Shown piece after piece: positions 1-13,035 of a DNA stretch of 64,000 bases (positions within the stretch are counted from its first letter, which is position 1; every line of letters starts with the position of its first letter). Below the pieces are notes generated by a model. The model was not told where the DNA came from. It worked only from the letters and a program-made list of their open reading frames with translations, and did not search any database. The translations under genes were made by a program, and so were the position numbers. Source of the DNA: Sabellastarte sp. h YS-2021 (Eukaryota; Annelida; Polychaeta; Sabellida; Sabellidae); contig OZ024931.1 in the NCBI GenBank assembly GCA_964017235.1, positions 139,378,033-139,442,032 on the forward strand, given 5' to 3'.

Positions 1-1105
1 TGTTTATGAAAGTCAGTTTTGCACTGAGAGATCCAAATCTCTGGTATCTTATGTGAAAGTGGGTAGAGTTTAAGTTAAGCATATAGTGTTAATACTTTCC
101 ATTTACAATCTCTTTCATTAGTTAGTCTTTTTATCCATGATATTTTACTTGCACTGTTTACCGAATACACATCTGACATACCTAATCGTCCTTCATTTAT
201 ATTCTTAATCATAGTTTCTCTCTTAACCTTGGGAGTTTTACCATCCCAGAGAAAAGAGAATATTAGTCTATCTAGTTTTTGTAGAATAAATTCTGGTACA
301 AGTAGGACTGAAAATAAGAAAGTCATTTGAGATATTATTAAAGATTTTAGAATTGTAAGTTTGTCTTTTAATGATAAAACTCTCATTGACCAAACATTCA
401 ATAAAATCTCTATCTTTTTAATGTTTTCATCAAAGTTTTAACTAATTTTATCACTCTTTTTATTGGTGAACGAGATACCTAAAGTTTTAAAAGCTCCAAT
501 GTTGTATCATAATATTTTCAGTTCTTGTGGGAGTATTATATTTTTATGAATATTTTTACCAAGTGGGATTATTTCACTTTTATCTAGATTCAATATGAGA
601 CCCGATACTGATGCAAAAGTTTGAAATAATGAAATGCTAATGACAGCTGACTCTAAATCAGCCAAAAATAAGGTGGTGTCATCTGCTAATTGTATTATTT
701 GAAAGCTTCTATTATTACATGTTATACCTCTAATTTTATCATTTCCCCTTACATTTATAGTTAAAATTTCAGCGACTAAAGTAAATAGTAGGGCCGATAT
801 AGGGCAACCTTGTCTGATTGATCTCAAAAATGTCAAATTTATCTGAATAATAGCCATTGTTGCCCACACATGATTTTATATTAGTGTACAAAATTCTAAT
901 CCATGAGATAAAGTTACATCCAAAATTAAAACTTTTCAAACATTTGAAAAGACATGGCCATTCTATGCTATCAAAAGCTTTCTCGAACTCAATCAGGGTC
1001 ATGAAATCAGATATATGTTCATTTTTGCAAGAAACATTAAATCATCAATGTTTCATATTGACTCTCCAATGAACCTTCCCTTGATGTATCCTACTTGATC
1101 TTAGT
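1..1105 (-). mobile_element. LINE (L1/Tx1-like) reverse transcriptase remnant, 5'-truncated
   Basis: Read on the minus strand from about 1105 to the window edge, three reading frames give consecutive pieces of a non-LTR retrotransposon polymerase. First comes a block like QVGYIKGRFIGES (about 1080-1040), then LIEFEKAFDSIEW (about 1000-960), RQGCPISALLFTLVAE (about 820-770), and the catalytic-core motif QLADDTTLF (about 680-655). The C-terminal segment (401-75) contains SFLWDGKTPKV and GRLGMSDVY, typical of L1/Tx1-type LINEs. The ORF is broken by frameshifts, and the first catalytic aspartate of the usual DFxKAFD motif is Glu. No LINE-like sequence is seen above about 1105, so this is a dead, truncated copy. 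Its 3' end lies outside the window. The clade assignment is by motif impression only. Confidence 0.8.
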
Positions 1106-1853
1106 TTGCATAATGAATATTCACTTGCACTATTAATTGAGGATATTTTAATGCCAACATCCTCCAATAAAAGATATAGCCACCCTTTACCTTTCCATTA
1201 CCTTTCTAACATTAAACATGTTTGTCATTTTAAATCCTCCCAAGTAGTAGGTTCCACATATTTGGACTCTATGTAATTTGACTTGTCATCCCAAAGTAAA
1301 ATTAGATAGCAATTCATTTATGCCATTTTTATTGCAGTATCTTCTGGATTTTTGGTATATGTACAAGTATTTATGCTTTGCTTCACTGAGACTGTGTGAA
1401 TACCTTTACATTTAAATGAATTGATGGACCAATATCAAAGATAATCAGTTTGTTTTAAAACACTTACAGAAATTGGCTGATATACCTTCAAGTTAATTTG
1501 CAGATAGACACCAAGACACCCATTTCTGATTTGGAGGTGTGCATTAATTGACGTAACATTGTTGTATATTTAATATGAATTGTTGTCTTTACATTTATAC
1601 AGTTCTGCTATCAATTGTTTTTGATATGCCTGCTTGTCAATATTCTAGATGCTTTGCAATCCAGAAAAACATTTGTCTGATTCTACAACTGCATAACTTA
1701 TTTTTATGGTTCAGCTAAATGCTTAGATTATTGTACCTAGACAAAATGATATAGCAAAACCCTCATACTTACACCTGTGTGTTACTTCATCTGGTCATGG
1801 TACACGTGGTTGAATTTTAAATACATTCTTTTACAGTCATTATATATTTTCAG

Positions 1854-3288
1854 ATATCCATGGCAGTTATAAAGAATCAGAGATACTGAAGAAATTAATC
1901 AGGTACTAATCATGAAAGGTTATGTATTTATGTGTCAGCTTATGAATTTACTTTAAAAGCTAAACGACCCCATTAGAGAAAAAGGTCGCTTCAACTTAAA
2001 TGCAGAAGCAGTAAGACCATGCAGAATTATGAAATTAAATTACATTAACTCTTCTACTTTAACTGAACACAAAGATCAACGTGTTTTGTCCACATGTGTC
2101 CCTTGTTCTGGCTATTCCCATTAGATTTCTGTGGGATTTTTAACATTTTAGTTCAATATTTTGACAAAAGCAAAATGTTTTTTTTTATAAGTAAAGTTAT
2201 GTTCTATATTCATCTTACTGCAAAATTACTCTTTTTTTTGTAACAGGGATAAAACTAAAAAGCCTTGGTTCAGCTATGCCTATGAAACACAAGGAAGAAT
2301 CAAACTTGGTATAAAGCCAGGATCAAGACTAACAGTTGATATTTTTCTGTCAAATACATTTAAAGAAGATAAAGATATCATTGACATTGAAGAAACTGTT
2401 GTCACAAGATTGTGCAATGATGTTTGGAAGATTGAAAAGGGTTCTCAAATCAAACCATTTCAGTTTGTCAATGTTTGTGAAGACCCATTATCCAAGATTG
2501 AACAAATCTGTGTAGAAAACAGTGGTTATGGAAGCCTGGGGTGTTTTGCAAAAGATGAAAAAACATGCAAACTTTACGCAATAACTGCTCAGCATGTATT
2601 GAGCGATGAACCTGATGAGAGAGATAAAGAAAGATATATTTTTTCAAGAGTGTCAAAGGGGAGTGGACAGAATATGCAATATGAAACAGCTATGCTTTCC
2701 ACTCAGAGTTCTGGCTTGCAAAAGGTGGGATCATTTGGAGAAAATGATTACTTTTTAGACATAGCAATGATGCCCCTATCAGAAGGTTTAAACAATGTGG
2801 GCGCATTAGTATGCACAGAAGAATTTATAATGGGAAATAATGTTAAAGAAGGGGATGAAGTATTTAAGACTGGGAAGGTGACTCGTGAAACAAAAGGAAA
2901 ATATGTGGGTCGAATTTGGGATTCCCACACAATCTCAGAAGATAAAGGTTGGGGGTTTTTGGTGAAGAGTGCTGATGGAGATAATCCCTTTGCAGAAAAA
3001 GGAGACAGTGGGTCTTTAGTTTACTTGAAAAGAGATCAAAAAAATTATGCTCTCGGGATTTTAATCCAACTGCACCAAAACCCCTCAGGAAATGTGGCTG
3101 ATAAAACATATTTTTGCATGTATATGTGGCATGGAATAACAGCCTTAGAAAAACAATTTGGTGTTAAGCTCAAACTTTATGGTGTCCTGTCTCTTGAAAA
3201 GTCCCCCGGGAAAACTTTCTTCTCTCATGATGACATAAAGGAAGAACATTGTAGGTGTAACAAAAAGAGACCACACTCGATTGGCTGA
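1854..3288 (+). CDS. PA-clan (trypsin-like) serine protease domain protein, C-terminal two exons
   Basis: Two exons are visible: 1854-1902 and 2247-3288. They are joined by a GT donor (after 1902) and a TTTTTTTGTAACAG acceptor, and the split codon AG|G keeps the frame. The 3' exon encodes about 346 residues ending at TGA 3286-3288. Counting from the Met at 2410, a chymotrypsin-like triad is visible: His62 in YAITAQHVL (2593-2595), Asp117 in FLDIAMMPL (2758-2760) and Ser200 in KGDSGSLVY (3007-3009). Upstream lies a charged segment (WFSYAYETQGRIKLG, PGSRLTVDIF) that I cannot assign. No signal peptide or membrane segment is visible in this part, so an intracellular role is possible. Further 5' exons must lie outside the window, because the first visible exon starts mid-codon. 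The substrate is unknown. The PA-clan assignment rests on triad order and spacing; the family is not recognised precisely. Confidence 0.82.
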
Positions 3289-5020
3289 CATTTTATGAAA
3301 TTCCATGAACTGTTTGCTTGGTTGAGTAGAACTAGAGTAACCTGCTCAACATAAAAATCTGTCCAAATTTCAATTAGGATTTTCAACACCAGGTACTTTA
3401 TAGGTAAGATAAAATGAAAAGCAGCTGGATTTAAAGTCCTATTAAGTCTTATAAATCAATCTGTAGGAAAATAATTTATTAGCTCAAATTTATTTTCAAG
3501 AAATACTGTATTTTTAATCTACCCAATATTGATTTTGTTTTGAAAACTGGAAGAGTAACAGCACTTGCTTGCAGAGTAAGAATCAGTTGATCTGTATATT
3601 ACAATTTATGATGAAGTCCCTAGATAAATTCAAAAGTGGCTACTAAAATAAATAAAATAGACAAACCAAAATTGCTGTGTATTTTGTTCATTCCAAAGTA
3701 GAAAGCCATATCTCTATTTTTACTTTGTCAGATCAAGTGTTTGTGTTTTTGATGAACTACCAAACAAAATAAACAGTATCACTATTTGCAGAGGTAGACA
3801 ACATGGATTAAGTTACATTATAGCAATATGCTGTCCACTTTAACAGAAGGTTTCACAAATAGATGTGTATATCATTTCACATTTAACGCATTTGATTTCA
3901 GGTTTTGTTTTTCAGATTGAATTACGTTTTCTTACCATGTTAATATTTGCAACAGATGTTTGATGAATGCTCTAAAAGTGCAAAAATGGTAAATTCGGTT
4001 ATATTTTCTATTTTATATTGAATCATTCACTATTAAATTTTCAAGCAGAAAATGGCCTTAAGTTAGACTTCTTAAATTAGAGGAAAAATTACATATATCA
4101 TGGTGGTAAATAAAAAACAAATAACATTTAGAAGTATCATTCACTTGTTTATATTTATTATAAACTATAATAAAAGAAGTTTATTATCCATCAGAAGCTG
4201 TATTTGGCCAGTATAAGGGGATGTAAAGAGTGGGATATATATTTTTTGCATACAACGGCGCCTCCGTACCATGGATAATAAGTTTCAATAACTGCCGTTT
4301 TTTCATCAATATCTCAGACACTGTGTTATCTACAAATATGTCTTACATAGCATTAGAAAAGGTATTATTATAGTACTTCTACTCATATTTGTTACATAAA
4401 AATCAGTGCAGAAAAAAACTGTGATATTTCAGGTTTGAGATTGAAGTTTTTATATTCACTAGTACCCATGCCTTTTGATATCTTTTTCACATTCTCTTAT
4501 AAAATATTCATATTGTTTAACCCTTAAATCATACAAAATGGTGGATAATAAAGTAAAACGTCCCTCACTTGACACACACGGAGAAAATTTATTACTCGTG
4601 AAGATAAACAATATTACAGTAGCACTCGTATTGTTATCTTCATTTGTGATATATTTTGCTGTATGCATAATTCAGAGAATTTCAAATGATACACCCCAAT
4701 CAAAACTTACCAGCTGCTTTGCATTTAAATTTTTAAATAATTCTTAATAATTTAAACATTATATTGAATCCCCTTGAAAAGGAGAGATTAAATACTATAA
4801 AAGTCCAATTAAAATTAAGGTATTAAAATATTTCATGAACAACTAACTACATGCTTTTGAAATTGAAAAATACGTGCATTCATGATAATTTTTAACACAT
4901 GAACATTTACACATACAGTGTTTTGTGAAATTGCATTACTGCATGTTTATTGATGAACCACCTACATGAATCATTGTCGCAGTTTTTTAGTACATATAAA
5001 CAGAGAAATTATTAATTACA
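3289..5020. other. AT-rich non-coding stretch (3' UTR/intergenic)
   Basis: No convincing coding exon, RNA gene or known element is visible. The short ORFs at 4459-4747, on both strands, have AT-driven composition and no recognisable motif. A segment near 4895-4950 resembles one near 5950-6000 (both contain CATTTACACATA followed by GTGAAATT), so part of this region belongs to a diverged local repeat. Confidence 0.5.
3651..3656 (+). terminator. Candidate polyadenylation signal of the protease gene
   Basis: An AATAAA hexamer lies about 360 bp downstream of the protease stop codon, and another occurs near 3767. The region is AT-rich, so chance occurrence is likely. Transcript data would be needed to choose between them. 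Confidence 0.25.
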
Positions 5021-5608
5021 GGGGCCGATTTCATGAACAGACTTAAGCCTGGTTTGGGGCTTAAGTTTAAGACTTTGGTCTTAAATTCTGTCGAAAATGT
5101 GCTAAGTCAGTGGGCTTAAACTTAGTGGATTTCACAAAGGGGCTAAGTCCATGGATTTGCTAAGTCAGTGGACTTAGATTTAAGTCTGGTTAGTAGTGGG
5201 CTTAAATTTTGTAAAGAGGTCTTAAATATGGCCGCCATAAACTTTTCTCCACTTCAAAATTTGAAATGGCTGTAAATAAAGTATACTTACACAGAACACC
5301 TCACAAAAGTGGTCTTTTGGAAGTTTATATGCGGCAACAAGGTTTTCCATTTCAAAATAGCCGTTTTCCTCAGATAAAATACATCAAATGAAGGATATAT
5401 GGCACCAGTATTATATTTTGAATAAATATAAAAAAATCACATGACACAGAAAACCACTGTGGTTATTTGATAAGTTTGGACTTAGCTAAGTCACCTTTGT
5501 GAAATCCATTTTAAGTCCCAGACCTAGTTAAGACTAAAGTCTTAGATTTAAGTCCCTGACTTAGCCAATAAAGGGACTTAGTTTAAGTCCTTTAGTGAAA
5601 TCGGCCCC
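5021..5608. mobile_element. Foldback MITE, family 1, copy a
   Basis: The element starts GGGGCCGATTTCATGAAC and ends AGTGAAATCGGCCCC, which are inverted complements. Inside are many CTTAAG/GACTTAG and TAAGTCC motifs arranged as a long imperfect inverted repeat (5021-5230 against 5470-5608). The centre is unique and contains ATGGCCGCCAT. There is no coding capacity. A close second copy lies at 7763-8317. No clear target-site duplication is seen, so the superfamily is not fixed; a CAGGGG start would fit a hAT-like element. Confidence 0.8.
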
Positions 5609-5684
5609 AGATCTTTACTGTTTTGTCTGAATATAAAATTTGATTTTGTAAAGATAAAAATTGTCCCTGCCTGTGTATATTGTT

Positions 5685-5960
5685 ACTTATTGATGGTTGT
5701 GACAATTTAAATATTTATGTTTACTTTTCCACTTGTAAAGATGCTCCTTGTTTTTTTGTATTTTCCAGTTTGATTTTAAATAATTTCTTGATTATTCCAA
5801 ATATAATTATGTAACTAGTGAGTCTTTTTTATTTTGGTAGTGTCACTTACAACACCAGTTAGGCCTCTCAATGTTAAATTGAATGTTTTAGAACACTGGA
5901 GTTACAGGCCAAAGCAACTCACAAAATCAATGCTAAGGTTAAAGTAGGCTTTTACATCAT
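5685..5960. repeat. Diverged relative of the 1.4-kb tandem unit
   Basis: The order of short matching blocks (GACAATTTAAATATT, then TTGTATTTT with AGTTTGA, then ATTATGTAACTA, then a GTGTCA/GACACC-type palindrome) follows that of 9715-9960 and 11118-11363. It looks like an old member of the repeat family that was later tandemly duplicated further right. The similarity was judged by eye. Confidence 0.5.
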
Positions 5961-7080
5961 TTACACATAGAGGGTTTTGTGAAATTACACCAATGTATAA
6001 ATGTTAATATTTCACTTTTATTTATGGAATTATAATTTTCCATTATATAGGCAGTACTAACAAACAATCTTATAAATGAAATGACATATCTGTATTTAGA
6101 TACAAGAAAGATCCTTTATATAAATTTTGCAAGAATATTGTATTGAAACAAAGGACCAAAGTGTTTGAATAATTGAACATAGAATATTGTGTATAGAATT
6201 TCTGGTGTTACTTATAAGTTGTTGTCATTCATTTGAATATTTGATTATTTGCCTCTTGTTTGACAAGTCTTTAATGTTCACCTGTGTGCTTGTGCATTAA
6301 TTTGCTATACATAAGTTTGCTCAAAAGTTAAAAAGTGACTTTTTTCCGTGGCTTTAATAAGTTTTTCTTCTGCATGGTAAATTTTGAAATTCAGGGATTT
6401 TTAAAACCAAACCTGTGATCAAAGATAGCTTTTGTTTCATCAAGTGGCATTAATGAAACATAAATGAATAATCATACTGAGAAGAAAATCTTAAGTTAGT
6501 CTTATCAAGCTTTTGTTTTCTTTAAGTATTTCTGTGATGATGCATATGTATTTATTTTTATTTACATTTTAAATTTACATTTATTTACACTTTTAATATT
6601 GTTTAGTGTTTAGTTTGTCTTAATGTCTATCACAAAGCTATATGAATTATATTGTTGGTATTAAATAATGATTTACTGATGTTTTGATGATATAATAATT
6701 TGGCAATAATTCTTTTTTGAATCTTCTGAATATCCTCAAAATCTTTCAAGGAGAAATTAATAGTACAATAATGTGATTTTGTAGGGCATTATAGGTTTTT
6801 ACAGGCATGCCATGAATTATTATTAGATCTGCATTTGTCATTATTATTCACCTAAATTATCATAAATATTAAGTATTATTCTAACATTTTCTCGCAAAAC
6901 TGTAGTACTTCAAAGGAAACCATATATTTTGATTCAATTGTTTATCTGTAACTGTAAACATGCTCAAAATAATTTTTAACCTTAACTTTAATACTTCAAC
7001 TCTTCAGTAGATAGCGTATTTTAATGTTAAAACCCTTTTAAAAGATTTCTTTAAAAAGCTAAATAAAAAAAAAATTAAAC
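5961..7080. other. AT-rich stretch, nothing recognised
   Basis: No exon-like reading frame, RNA gene or element boundary could be supported on either strand. Confidence 0.5.
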
Positions 7081-7155
7081 TGTCTTGCTGGGATTCGAAC
7101 CCCATCCCCCACGATTAAATTATTAAGCATTCTACACTCACGGCCACCAAGCTTC
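7081..7155 (-). repeat. tRNA-like fragment (probable SINE head)
   Basis: On the minus strand this holds a good B-box-like sequence (GGGGTTCGAATCCC) about 45 bp after a weak A-box-like region. The T arm pairs over only about four bases, and the acceptor and anticodon stems do not form well. It is more likely the degenerate head of a tRNA-derived SINE than a functional tRNA gene. No SINE body is recognised next to it. Confidence 0.35.
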
Positions 7156-7762
7156 ATAAACCCTGAACCTGTAAAATCTTATTTATTCCACCATCAGTAA
7201 TGCACTCATTCAAAACATTCACATTTTTTACGATTTTTCATTTCTTAACTTTAACTCATACCATTTGTACTCATTCTATTATAAAAATGCTTTTAAGCTG
7301 TTTATTCTCCTTTTTATTTGATCAAAATCCATCAAATAATAAGGTAGATGTGGCATTTTGAACATTTCAAGTGGGAGCAAACCTATTGTAAGCAAACTTA
7401 CGGGAAACGTTAAAACATGCATTAATATTATTATTCCCAAAATAGCGGGCAGATAATGAAAGAATCTGTGCAAATATGGTGTTTTATGGACCTTTAAAAA
7501 ACATTAATGAGCTAGGGAATGCCTGCCTATCTAATAATAATACGAATTATGTTATGTTTATCTTGGACAGTGAACATCTAAATTAAAAATTTTTTCATGA
7601 AAACTAGATTTTATGAAAAAAAAATAACGCACTGTTGTATAAAATTAGTTAGTTCACCATATGGTAAAGTGGTATCAGAGTAAAGTGGATTTTATTAAAA
7701 ACTCATCTATTTAAAAAAAGCTATTGCGCTAGCACTTACTCAGTTTTATAGAAATTCTGCCA

Positions 7763-8317
7763 GGGGCCGATTTCAGGAACGGACTTAAGCCTGGTTTGAG
7801 GCTTAAGTTTAAGACTTTGGTCTTAAATTCTGTCAAAAATGTGCTAAGTCAGTGGGCTTAGACTTAGTGGATTTCACAAAGGGGCTAAGCCCATGGATTT
7901 GCTAAGTCAGTGGACTTAGATTTAAGTCTGGTTGATAGTGGGCTTAAATTTTGTAAAGAGGACTTAAATATGGCCGCCATAAACTTTTTACACTTCAAAA
8001 TTTGAAAGGGCTGTAAATAAGTATAATTACACAGAACACCTTACTGAAGTAGTCTTTGGGAAGTTTATGTGTGGCAACAAGGTTTTCCATTTCAAAAAAG
8101 CACTTATCCTTAGATAAAATGCATCAAATGAATGATATAAAAAGGTCACATGATACAGAAAACCACTGTGTTTATATGACGAGTTTGGATTTAGCTAAAT
8201 CACCTTTGTGAAATCCATTTTAAGTCCCAGACCTAGTTAAGACCAAAGTCTTAGATTTAAGTCCCTGACTTAGCCAAAAAAGGGACTTAGTTTAAGTCTT
8301 TTAGTGAAATCGGCCCC
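7763..8317. mobile_element. Foldback MITE, family 1, copy b
   Basis: This is a second copy of the 5021-5608 element in the same orientation, with the same internal order and substitutions throughout. Its terminal inverted repeat reads CAGGGGCCGATTT at 7761 and is matched by AAATCGGCCCCTG ending at 8319. It is shorter than copy a because of a deletion of roughly 30 bp in the centre. It encodes nothing. Confidence 0.8.
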
Positions 8318-9246
8318 TGTTAAAGTGTTTTGTTGCCTGACAAATTCTCTTAAAGAAAGATTTTTTAATTGTATATGTAAAGGTTGTCCACTAGTAATGT
8401 TTTTAGCAAAATTGATTGCCATTAAGGTTATTTACCAAATATTTAACTTTCAAGATAGTTTTTATACATGGTATAAGTTAATGAAACACGGATATTGTTA
8501 CTGAGAAGTGAAAAGAACTGTTAAGAATACTCTCTTTTGCTATTTTATCTTTATATTTGATACAGGATGTAATCAAAAACTTATACTTTACATTAAATTA
8601 TTAATTTACAATAATCTTAACAAAATAATACATAAATTGCTTTTATATTTAATGACTTTGAAATTTAATATAGTATATGTATTCTGTTTTGAATTTGTTT
8701 CCTTTTAAGCTTAACAAAAATATATGGAGATATAAAATATATATATAGTATTTAGTGTGTTTTACGTTTAACAAATTAATAAACACAATAATTTTTGTTG
8801 ACTTGGTGAACTTTACTTCATTGTTTTGTTTTTGTTGTAAGTTGTCTTTGGATATAGCTTCAATATCCATAAGATGCAAAAAGTACAGCTGCATATTGTA
8901 GCCAAGTATAAATTTGATCTATTTAACTGAAAATTGTAAAAGTTTTTCTTAAATTGATGAAATTTAACACAGCTTGTTTATCAACAGCATTGACATTCAA
9001 TTTGAACAGATTAAACTTGTTATAGAGTATATTAATCCAGTTTTATACAACAATTTAAATTTCCAGCTATTTTATGTCAAAATATATTTCAGTAAAAATT
9101 TTCATGAAAAAAGTGCATGCGCAGAATTTGAAGAGATGTTAATGTACCTGTATATTTACACATTACATAATATAAATGTTTTAATATGCATATGTCACAG
9201 TATGATTGTTGTAGCATATACATTTTGCATATCTCTTGTTAAAAGA
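8318..9246. other. AT-rich stretch, nothing recognised
   Basis: Several open frames exist, including a 123-codon one at 8974-9345. They are very rich in Ile, Tyr, Phe and Asn, as expected from AT-rich random sequence, and the last one runs into the tandem repeat without change of character. I see no gene here. Confidence 0.5.
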
Positions 9247-10649
9247 ATTGCTCTTATAGAGATGAATTGTGGAAATGTTGTATTTAAAAAGCAAATATAT
9301 TGCTTCAGTTTTCTCCCTATACGTTTAGCTGCAGTTAAGCTCTAACATGTATCATTAGCTTTGTGTGATCTCTTTTGCAACATTACTTTAGTTATGTACA
9401 TATATCACTTGTAAATATTGCTCATTGTGGGTTGTTTTATAAAGAGTTGTCATAATATTTTAATTGATCAAATGTTTTTAAGGTTATGTTGTGGCCCTGG
9501 TTAAAACTCACAGCATTCGATGTTGGTTATTGTCGTGATGTTGGAACTCTGATTCAAAATACATTAACTATAATATTTTAAAAAATCAAAGAGGTTTTAT
9601 TGCACATATTAAAGTAGCAATAACCAATCACAGATCATTAATGTTTTGTCTAAATGTATGATGCAATACTGTTAGGATGATACTTCCCCTACCTTTGTAA
9701 GGTGTTGCTCATTGACAGCTGTAACAATTCAAATATTGATATAACCTTTGAGAAATGTAAACATTCTACCTTTTTCTTGTATTTTGAAGTTTGACTTAAA
9801 ACAACATTATGATAATTCCAAAGATGATTATGTAACTACCACAGATATTTTTGGTGGTGTCATTTATGACACCATTTCACCCTATTAATGCTAAGCTGCA
9901 TTTTTGTGAGACACTGGTGTAACAGTTAAAATTAACATTAGGGTTAATGTAGCCTAGCCCAAATTAAACCCCCAGTTTGAAATTGGATTTAGATTAAACT
10001 ATAAAATCTCCCAATTCCAAAATAAACCCAGAATTACTTTGACTTTCTCTCTGGGAAGGAATAAACATTTTAGGCAGGACAAGAACAAACCTGGGATAAT
10101 TTTAGGACAGGCCAATCCAAACTAACCCTTGGTGTACAATATCTCATATATACCAGTTAACACGTTACATATTCATGTCATAAAGTGGTATGGTCAAGCT
10201 ATGAATTTTTGTCATTTATTATTTAATTTATATGTAATTTGTAAAAATACCACTTATGTTAGTATATGAGCTGTTTATATCACAGCCATATCACGACAGG
10301 TAGCTAAGTTAAGAGCTTTTTTAGTATGACTGACCATAGAGACTTGATAATGAGTGACAGAAAAGATGTTATTAATGCCCTTAAAATATTCAGTAATATG
10401 TTAATAAATTTTCCTCCTGATACATAACTCGGTACTTGGGAATGTCTATTTTTTATATTTAACTTTGTCTATTAACTCTCCAATGGGCCAGAGGTTTAGT
10501 GGGCAGGTTTGACTAATGGTTTGCAGATAAACTTACTTTAATTTACAGAAATTATAATGGATTTTGTATGAGGACATTGTGCCATATGTAACAGTATCTT
10601 GGACTTAGTCTCTGATGCCATAAGGTAAACTGGATTTGAATCTGTCAAA
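9247..10649 (+). repeat. 1403-bp tandem direct duplication, unit 1
   Basis: The unit begins ATTGCTCTTATAGAG and is followed directly by a second copy at 10650-12052. By eye the copies are nearly identical; the one difference I noticed is an A/G change in CATTAACTATAAT versus CATTAACTGTAAT. The junction carries short microhomology (AATT). The unit shows no gene and no terminal repeats. Confidence 0.92.
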
Positions 10650-12052
10650 ATTGCTCTTATAGAGATGAATTGTGGAAATGTTGTATTTAAAAAGCAAATA
10701 TATTGCTTCAGTTTTCTCCCTATACGTTTAGCTGCAGTTAAGCTCTAACATGTATCATTAGCTTTGTGTGATCTCTTTTGCAACATTACTTTAGTTATGT
10801 ACATATATCACTTGTAAATATTGCTCATTGTGGGTTGTTTTATAAAGAGTTGTCATAATATTTTAATTGATCAAATGTTTTTAAGGTTATGTTGTGGCCC
10901 TGGTTAAAACTCACAGCATTCGATGTTGGTTATTGTCGTGATGTTGGAACTCTGATTCAAAATACATTAACTGTAATATTTTAAAAAATCAAAGAGGTTT
11001 TATTGCACATATTAAAGTAGCAATAACCAATCACAGATCATTAATGTTTTGTCTAAATGTATGATGCAATACTGTTAGGATGATACTTCCCCTACCTTTG
11101 TAAGGTGTTGCTCATTGACAGCTGTAACAATTCAAATATTGATATAACCTTTGAGAAATGTAAACATTCTACCTTTTTCTTGTATTTTGAAGTTTGACTT
11201 AAAACAACATTATGATAATTCCAAAGATGATTATGTAACTACCACAGATATTTTTGGTGGTGTCATTTATGACACCATTTCACCCTATTAATGCTAAGCT
11301 GCATTTTTGTGAGACACTGGTGTAACAGTTAAAATTAACATTAGGGTTAATGTAGCCTAGCCCAAATTAAACCCCCAGTTTGAAATTGGATTTAGATTAA
11401 ACTATAAAATCTCCCAATTCCAAAATAAACCCAGAATTACTTTGACTTTCTCTCTGGGAAGGAATAAACATTTTAGGCAGGACAAGAACAAACCTGGGAT
11501 AATTTTAGGACAGGCCAATCCAAACTAACCCTTGGTGTACAATATCTCATATATACCAGTTAACACGTTACATATTCATGTCATAAAGTGGTATGGTCAA
11601 GCTATGAATTTTTGTCATTTATTATTTAATTTATATGTAATTTGTAAAAATACCACTTATGTTAGTATATGAGCTGTTTATATCACAGCCATATCACGAC
11701 AGGTAGCTAAGTTAAGAGCTTTTTTAGTATGACTGACCATAGAGACTTGATAATGAGTGACAGAAAAGATGTTATTAATGCCCTTAAAATATTCAGTAAT
11801 ATGTTAATAAATTTTCCTCCTGATACATAACTCGGTACTTGGGAATGTCTATTTTTTATATTTAACTTTGTCTATTAACTCTCCAATGGGCCAGAGGTTT
11901 AGTGGGCAGGTTTGACTAATGGTTTGCAGATAAACTTACTTTAATTTACAGAAATTATAATGGATTTTGTATGAGGACATTGTGCCATATGTAACAGTAT
12001 CTTGGACTTAGTCTCTGATGCCATAAGGTAAACTGGATTTGAATCTGTCAAA
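10650..12052 (+). repeat. 1403-bp tandem direct duplication, unit 2
   Basis: This is the second copy of the preceding unit at a constant offset of 1403 bp (for example 9518 corresponds to 10921). The copy ends at GTCAAAATT, after which unique sequence (CATTAAAATCC) follows. Near-identity means either a very recent duplication or an unresolved haplotype duplication in the assembly. Confidence 0.92.
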
Positions 12053-12256
12053 ATTCATTAAAATCCTGTGTACAATCTGTGGAGTGTTATTACAACTGAT
12101 TATCAATGTGCAACTGTCAGGATTATCCTATTGTATTTTATGTTCTTAGTATGTTTTATTGGTAACTTTTAGTATATCATCTTCGCAGAATTGTTGAATT
12201 GTTTGGTTGTATGACCTGATATGGGTATTCCTGTGATAGTGTGTACACCCTGCCTT

Positions 12257-12606
12257 GGGGCTGGTTTCACGAAGCCTCCTTTGGAAACGACCGCCTTTTG
12301 TAAAGGAAGATCATTTTTATTCCTTTGGGAAGGCCACCTTAAAATTCAGTTTCACAAGCCTCCTTTAATTTTCCTTATTAAAGGTCTTCCTTGAAACTTA
12401 AAGAGGGAGCAAATGTTCATTAAATCTATTAAACATTCTTTGAAGGACACCTCCTTAAATTTAAGGTAGATCCTTAGCTTCCTTGAAATTTAAGGAAGTT
12501 TCAAGGTTTTCTTTAAGGAAGGAGTCTTTCTGAAACAGAGAATTATTAAAGGAGGGAGAAAGTTAAGGTCACCTTTATCTTAAGGAGGATTTGTGAAACT
12601 ATCCCC
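12257..12606. mobile_element. Foldback MITE, family 2, copy a
   Basis: The left end GGGGCTGGTTTCACGAAGC and right end TTTGTGAAACTATCCCC are imperfect inverted complements continuing into CCTCCTTT/AAGGAGG. The interior consists of repeated AAGGAGG, CCTTAAA and CTTCCTT words in both orientations, so the whole 350 bp can fold back on itself. It has no coding potential. It is similar in design to family 1 but different in sequence. Confidence 0.75.
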
Positions 12607-13035
12607 AGGTGTTTTATTCGTGTAGGATTGTGTTTAACATAGTTTTATGTGCTAATATAATAAACTTTTATCTCCAAGTTATGTGCATGATTTCGCAGTG
12701 TAAGTACTTTGCCTCAGCTATTACTTGTTCCATATTTCCATCATATGTGAGTATTTGAAATCATTTATAAAACAAGTAAAATAAAAGCCCTAAGGGGAAT
12801 TTGAGAAACTGTATCATAGTCATATTGGGGTCTTTATTCTGAGCTCTGCCTTGTTACATTAACCTTTAGATAGGTCTGGGTGCTCAACCACTATATAACT
12901 TTATCCTGGCAATACCGCAGCACTCGCTTTTAAAGGTCACATTCATTTTCTGTCTTTTTTGAATAACACTGAATACTCAATGTTCCAGATTCTGCACTGA
13001 AGAACCACGAGACAATAGAAATCAAGTATCAACTT

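Noticed and set aside
8974..9345. 123-codon ORF as a gene
   Set aside because: Composition is AT-driven, it has no domain or splice context, and its end runs into the 1.4-kb tandem unit.
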